Shown piece by piece: positions 20,690 to 24,412 of a stretch of DNA of 24,412 bases (its first letter is position 1; each line of letters begins with the position of its first letter). The notes under the pieces are model-generated. The model made no database searches. It saw only the letters and a program-made list of their open reading frames with translations, and was not told where the DNA came from. This stretch comes from CAZGSN01 sp964371655 (GTDB lineage: Bacteria; Desulfobacterota; Binatia; HRBIN30). The position numbers and the translations under genes are program-made. Where the stretch lies: NCBI GenBank assembly GCA_964371655.1, contig CAYJOD010000093.1:1-24412 (forward strand), written 5' to 3'.

Positions 20690-23086
20690 ATGAAAGTCAC
20701 CTGGAACTGGCTAGCGGATTTCGTCGAGCTCGATCAGCCGCTGGAGTCGATTGTCGAACGGCTGACGATGTCCGGCCTGGAAGTCGACGCCGTCGAAGAA
20801 CGCGGCCGCGACATCGCCGGCGTACGCTGCGCCGAAGTCATCGAAACCCGCCGCCACCCGAACGCCGAGCGCTTGACGGTATGCGATGTGCGCAGCACCG
20901 GCGAGGTGGTCACCGTCGTCTGCGGCGCGCCCAACGTGCGCGCCGGATTGCGCGCCGCGTATGCGTGCCCCGGCACCACCTTGCCCGGCGGGCGTCGGAT
21001 CGAGGCCGCCGAGATTCGCGGCGTCGCCTCTGCCGGGATGCTGTGCTCGGAGGTCGAGCTCGGATTGGGTGACGGCGACAGCGGCATCCTCGAGCTGCCC
21101 AACGACGCCAAGATCGGCGCGCGCGTCGCCGCCTTGCTGGGCTACGAAGATACGGTCCTCGAGATCGCCATCACTCCCAACCGCGGCGACTGCCTGAGCG
21201 TGCTCGGCATCGCGCGCGAGCTTGCGGCGCTCACCGGACGACCACTGCGGCGCCAGCGCATCGCGGTCGCCGAGTCGAAAGATGCGGTCGGCAACCTGGT
21301 CGCGATTCGGATCGCCGATCCGGATCTGTGCGGCCGCTACGTCGGACGCGTTATCAGCGACGTGAAGGTCGCCGCGTCGCCGCGTTGGATGCAGTACCGC
21401 TTGCAGGCGGTCGGAGTGCGGGCCATCAACAACATCGTCGATATCACCAACTACGTCATGATTGAGCGCGGGCAGCCGCTGCACGCCTTCGACTACGATC
21501 GCCTGCCACGGCCCGAGATCGTCGTACGCCGCGCCGGCCGCGTCGGCTCGTTCGCGACCCTCGACGGCCAGGCGCGACCCTTGAGTCCCGACGACTTGGT
21601 CATTTCTACCGGCGACGAAGTCGTCGCCGTTGCCGGCGTCATGGGCGGCGCCAATACGGAGGTGACCGAGTCGACGCGCCGGATCCTCCTCGAAAGCGCG
21701 TGGTTCTTGCCGAGCTCGATACGACGTACATCGCGTCGCCTCGGGCTGAAAAGCGAATCGTCCTACCGCTTCGAACGTTCCACCGACATCGACGCGGTGG
21801 CGACTGCCGCCGACCGTGCCGCCGCGTTGATGGGCAAGCATGCCGGAGGCCGAGTCGCCGCCGGCCGCGTCGACTGTTTTCCCGCCCCCCGCCCTCCGGC
21901 ACCGATCACCTTGCGCTTGGCGCGCACCAACGAGCTCTTGGGGATGGATTTCGGGCGTTCCGAGGTCACGGCAAAGCTGAAAGCTTTGGGGATGAACGTC
22001 GCGCCGGCGATGCGCGGCACTCTCAACGTCGTGCCGCCATCCTATCGCACCGATGTGACGCGAGAGATCGATCTCATCGAAGAGATCGTGCGCATGACCG
22101 GATACCAGAATGTGCCGGCGACACTTCCGGAATGCGGCTTGAACGGGCCTGGGGAGACGCTGGAGCGACGTCGGTTGCGCCGGCTGCGCGAGGCCCTGGC
22201 GGCAATCGGGCTTACCGAGTCGCTGCCCCTGAGCTTCTGCTCGCAGCGATTCAACCGGCTCTTTCCGGGATTGGGAGAGCCACGGGCAGCGGTCTCCATC
22301 CTGAATCCGATCACGCCGGACGACGCCGAAATGCGACTCAGCCTGATCTCGGGTTTGATACGCGCCCTACGCCACAACGCCGACCAGGCCACCACCCGCC
22401 TCGGCCTGTTCGCGGTCGGCAAGGTATTCTGGACCGGCAACGGCTTCGAGGAAGCCCGACGGCTGGCAGGCGCCATCGCACGCGCGATCCCCGCCCGCGG
22501 GCTGGGTGTGCAGGACGCCGTGGCTGACTTCGCCGAGGTCAAGGGAATTGTCGAAGGCGTGCTCGACATCCTTGGTATTCCCGATGCCTCTTGGCATCCT
22601 GCCGCCGACCTTCCGTCCTTCCACCCGGGCAAGACGGCGCGTATCGACGTGGACGGCGTCAGCGTCGGCATCCTCGGCGCCGTGCATCCGAATGTGCAGG
22701 ACGAGCTCGGCCTGGTCGATCCTTGTTGGCTCTTCGAACTTGACTTGGAAAAATTGCTCCAGTATGGTCGCGCGCCGGTCATCTTCAAGGAGCTACAACG
22801 GTTTCCGGCAGTAATTCGGGATGTTGCCGTGATAACAGAAAGTAACTTTGCATCCGATCGAATCGTCCGCTTCATCCGCACGTGGAGTGAAACGCATCCG
22901 CTGGTGGAGGACATCGCCCTCTTCGATCAGTACGACGGAGCGCCGATTCCCGAAGGCAAGAAGAGCCTCGCCTACACCATCTCGTACCGTGCTAGCGACC
23001 GAACTTTGACCGACGCTGAGATCAACGAGGTCCACTCGCAGCTGAAGCAAGCGCTTGTCGCCTCATTGCCGGTGGATCTCCGCTAG
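20690..23086 (+). CDS. pheT: Phenylalanyl-tRNA synthetase beta subunit
   Basis: This 798-residue protein is the normal length for PheT. Domains in order are an N-terminal segment (MKVTWNWLADFVELD), the EMAP/OB tRNA-binding domain (about 39-150, VCGAPNVRAGL), and the B3/B4 editing domain with NRGDCLSVLGIARELAAL and the AINNIVDITNYVM motif. The B5 domain (about 400-475, YRTDVTREIDLIEEIVRMTGY), the catalytic-like core and the C-terminal FDX-ACB anticodon-binding domain (about 705-798, FPAVIRDVAVI) follow. It edits Tyr-tRNA-Phe and supports PheS. GGGAG lies just upstream of the ATG. It is followed by ihfA at 32 bases, the usual neighbour in proteobacteria-like genomes. Confidence 0.97.
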   Translation: MKVTWNWLADFVELDQPLESIVERLTMSGLEVDAVEERGRDIAGVRCAEVIETRRHPNAERLTVCDVRSTGEVVTVVCGAPNVRAGLRAAYACPGTTLPGGRRIEAAEIRGVASAGMLCSEVELGLGDGDSGILELPNDAKIGARVAALLGYEDTVLEIAITPNRGDCLSVLGIARELAALTGRPLRRQRIAVAESKDAVGNLVAIRIADPDLCGRYVGRVISDVKVAASPRWMQYRLQAVGVRAINNIVDITNYVMIERGQPLHAFDYDRLPRPEIVVRRAGRVGSFATLDGQARPLSPDDLVISTGDEVVAVAGVMGGANTEVTESTRRILLESAWFLPSSIRRTSRRLGLKSESSYRFERSTDIDAVATAADRAAALMGKHAGGRVAAGRVDCFPAPRPPAPITLRLARTNELLGMDFGRSEVTAKLKALGMNVAPAMRGTLNVVPPSYRTDVTREIDLIEEIVRMTGYQNVPATLPECGLNGPGETLERRRLRRLREALAAIGLTESLPLSFCSQRFNRLFPGLGEPRAAVSILNPITPDDAEMRLSLISGLIRALRHNADQATTRLGLFAVGKVFWTGNGFEEARRLAGAIARAIPARGLGVQDAVADFAEVKGIVEGVLDILGIPDASWHPAADLPSFHPGKTARIDVDGVSVGILGAVHPNVQDELGLVDPCWLFELDLEKLLQYGRAPVIFKELQRFPAVIRDVAVITESNFASDRIVRFIRTWSETHPLVEDIALFDQYDGAPIPEGKKSLAYTISYRASDRTLTDAEINEVHSQLKQALVASLPVDLR

Positions 23087-23118
23087 CAACGCCGGATCGA
23101 CGCGGGGGAGGACCGAGC

Positions 23119-23406
23119 GTGACGGTTACGAAAGCGGATATCGTCGAACGCATCCATGAGAAGATCGGGTTCTCCAAGAAGGAGGCCAGCGACATCGTCG
23201 AGGGAATCTTCGAGATGCTGAAAGGCGCGCTGGAACGCGGAGAGAAGATCAAGATCTCGGGCTTCGGCAATTTCCAGGTCAACTCCAAGCGCCAACGCAA
23301 GGGACGCAATCCTCAGACCGGCGACGAGATCACGATTAGCGGGCGCCAAGTTTTGACGTTCAAGTCGAGCCACGTGCTCAAGAAGAGCATGAATCAGGAG
23401 AGCTGA
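23119..23406 (+). CDS. ihfA: Integration host factor alpha / HU-family DNA-bending protein
   Basis: This 95-residue protein begins MTVTKADIVERIHEKIGFSK and has the DNA-intercalating beta-arm KRQRKGRNPQTGDEITISGR, with the Pro that wedges into DNA. IHF bends DNA about 160 degrees at specific sites as a heterodimer with IHF-beta, acting in transcription, recombination and nucleoid structure. Position after pheT and before a MerR-type gene is the classical ihfA context and favours alpha over HU. The start is a GTG with GGGGGAGG upstream. The next gene follows after only 6 bases. Confidence 0.95.
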   Translation: MTVTKADIVERIHEKIGFSKKEASDIVEGIFEMLKGALERGEKIKISGFGNFQVNSKRQRKGRNPQTGDEITISGRQVLTFKSSHVLKKSMNQES

Positions 23407-23412
23407 GTTCCT

Positions 23413-23811
23413 GTGACAGTCGCCAAGGCAACGCAGGTTTCCGAGAAGCTCTACTACAAGATCGGCGAAGTCGCCGACATCGTCGGCGTCAAGCCGTACG
23501 TGCTGCGCTACTGGGAGACCGAGTTCAGCAATCTACGGCCGTCGAAATCGAAATCGAAGCACCGCCTCTATCGCCGCAAAGACGTCGACACCCTGATCGA
23601 GATCAAGCGCCTGTTGCACCAGGAGCGCTTCACGATCGAGGGCGCGCGCAAGCATTTCAAGGCCCTGGCCAAGGAAGGACCGGCCGCAAAGGGAAAGACG
23701 AAGAGCACGCGCCCACCCAGCGAGCAGGTGTCCATCGATCGGACCTACCGGAGCATCTTGGTGAAACTGAAGAAGGACATCGAATCCCTGTACAAGGTCG
23801 TGTGCGGGTAA
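23413..23811 (+). CDS. MerR-family transcriptional regulator
   Basis: This 132-residue protein has an N-terminal MerR winged helix (YKIGEVADIVGVKPYVLRYW, then EFSNLRPSKSKSKHRLYRRK, DVDTLIEIKRLL). A Lys/Pro linker and a short C-terminal helix (RSILVKLKKDIESLY) follow, consistent with dimerisation. No metal-binding Cys cluster is seen, so it is not a classical metal sensor. Its place 6 bases after ihfA and its start at a GTG suggest translational coupling. This MerR-like gene commonly follows ihfA in related genomes; its targets are unknown. Confidence 0.92.
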   Translation: MTVAKATQVSEKLYYKIGEVADIVGVKPYVLRYWETEFSNLRPSKSKSKHRLYRRKDVDTLIEIKRLLHQERFTIEGARKHFKALAKEGPAAKGKTKSTRPPSEQVSIDRTYRSILVKLKKDIESLYKVVCG

Positions 23812-24225
23812 GCGTTTCCACAATCGCGGCACGAACGTCGCCCGAGCAAGCCGCGGGCGTAGCCGCCGTCGCCAGACGGTGGCCGGCGGATGGAATGACA
23901 AACGCCGCGGCCACGCTCTGGCGAGGTTGTCTCAATACTGTTCCTGGGGCTCGTGACTAGGGGTTGGGGGCTCGGGAAGAGCTGGGAAGACCCAAGCCCC
24001 GAGCCCCGAGCCTCAAGCCACCAGCCCCAAGCGAGTTTGTAGACAACCTCTGGCAAGCGCAGCTACGCCAACGTCGCGACGGTCGTAATCTACCTCGATC
24101 CACCGCAGCGAAATAATCGGCGTGGGCTCCCTGGAAGCCTTTTGCGTTTTGGCAGTTGTCTTCGCCGCCGCCGCATGGCACTAAAGCATCCCCTGCCGCG
24201 CACATCGCGGCGATGCCAACCGAAT
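23812..24225. other. Intergenic region between the MerR-type gene and tRNA-Pro
   Basis: This 414-base gap shows no credible gene. A GC hairpin at 23862-23883 (GCCGCCGTC with GACGGTGGC, one mismatch, no T-tail) follows the operon end. The GGGGCTC heptad element fills 23923-24050. The rest shows nothing I can name, and no clear tRNA promoter. Confidence 0.6.
23923..24050. repeat. 7-base-periodic inverted repeat with perfect 10-base ends (GGGGCTC family)
   Basis: The outer ends GAGGTTGTCT (23923-23932) and AGACAACCTC (24041-24050) are perfectly complementary. Inside, the left arm reads GGGGCTC, GTGACTA, GGGGTTG, GGGGCTC. The right arm reads AAGCCCC, GAGCCCC, GAGCCTC, AAGCCAC, CAGCCCC, again in strict 7-base register. 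No coding capacity and no T-tail. Confidence 0.88.
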
Positions 24226-24299
24226 CGGGGCGTGGCGCAGACTGGTAGCGCACTCGCTTGGGGTGCGAGTGGTCGTGGGTTCAAATCCCGCCGCCCCGA
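24226..24299 (+). tRNA. tRNA-Pro (anticodon GGG)
   Basis: Acceptor CGGGGCG pairs with CGCCCCG (24292-24298), and D stem GCGC with GCGC. Anticodon stem CTCGC/GCGAG encloses loop TTGGGGT, with GGG at 24260-24262. T stem GTGGG/CCCGC encloses TTCAAAT with one G-U pair. The discriminator is A. Unlike tRNA-Val, no CCA is encoded (TTG follows), so it must be added post-transcriptionally. Confidence 0.96.
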
Positions 24300-24307
24300 T
24301 TGTTTTT

Positions 24308-24412
24308 CGTATCTCGTATCTCGTGAAGCGTATCTCGTCGGAGAAGAGGCGGCGCGAAGCGCCGTCTTCACGCTTCACGCTTCACGCTTCACGCTTCACG
24401 CTTCACGCTTCA
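24308..24412. repeat. CGTATCT / CTTCACG heptad repeat array (runs off right edge)
   Basis: The left block reads CGTATCT, CGTATCT, CGTGAAG, CGTATCT, CGTCGGA in 7-base register. After a small hairpin (GGCGGCGC GAA GCGCCGTC) come six perfect CTTCACG units plus a partial one at 24366-24412. CTTCACG is the exact complement of the CGTGAAG unit on the left, so this is an inverted repeat of the same architecture as the other elements. Its right arm is newly expanded and cut by the window end. Confidence 0.88.

Noticed and set aside
24366..24412. Possible CRISPR array
   Set aside because: The repeated unit is 7 bases with no spacers between copies; CRISPR repeats are about 23-47 bases separated by unique spacers.

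Overview
The window is high-GC, Gram-negative-type bacterial chromosome. It carries a tamB homologue, a lipoprotein, periplasmic-type exports and the translation block thrS - rpmI - rplT - pheS - pheT - ihfA - merR-type regulator. IHF-alpha downstream of pheT and the GC-rich style suggest Proteobacteria in the broad sense, most plausibly an uncultured deltaproteobacterial-type lineage (Desulfobacterota, Myxococcota or Binatota-like). This placement is inference from gene content; no rRNA is present to fix it. I see no phage, transposase, CRISPR array or classical defence island.

Layout. (1) Bases 1-2145, minus: the 5' part of a large secreted protein with a Cys-rich head, a Thr/Pro stalk of ten 24-base repeats and two DUF1554 (endostatin/lectin-like) domains, running off the left edge. 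(2) 2377-5484, plus and divergent: a large regulator with an OmpR-type winged helix, an AAA ATPase and TPR-like repeats. (3) 5650-9495, minus: tamB. (4) 9678-13627, plus: dodecin, a metallo-beta-lactamase-fold hydrolase, a secreted Gly/His/Trp-rich protein, a glycine-zipper lipoprotein and a DsbA-like thiol oxidoreductase. (5) 13866-15941: a nitronate monooxygenase-like flavoenzyme convergent with an AI-2E family membrane protein. (6) 16467-23811, plus: tRNA-Val(GAC), thrS, rpmI, rplT, pheS, pheT, ihfA and a MerR-type regulator. infC, normally between thrS and rpmI, is missing. (7) 24226-24299: tRNA-Pro(GGG).

The genes are mostly ordinary; the intergenic DNA is not. Many of the larger gaps hold a long imperfect inverted repeat whose arms are built from short words repeated every 7, 8 or 9 bases. 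The words differ from gap to gap (GGAAACC, GGGGCTC, CGCAGAGA, CTTCACG, GCAGTCCCT, GGGACAAA), but the architecture recurs. Two families occur more than once with diverged copies. A separate GC-rich palindromic family (GGTGCGCACGG...) also recurs. These elements sit beside gene ends, beside a tRNA 3' end and inside the ribosomal protein operon, and are the most interesting signal in the window.

How the genes work together: the thrS-to-merR block supplies aminoacyl-tRNA synthetases, large-subunit proteins and a nucleoid protein. The TamB, DsbA-like, lipoprotein and DUF1554 genes concern the envelope. The wHTH-ATPase-TPR regulator may control its divergent neighbour, but only the arrangement suggests this.
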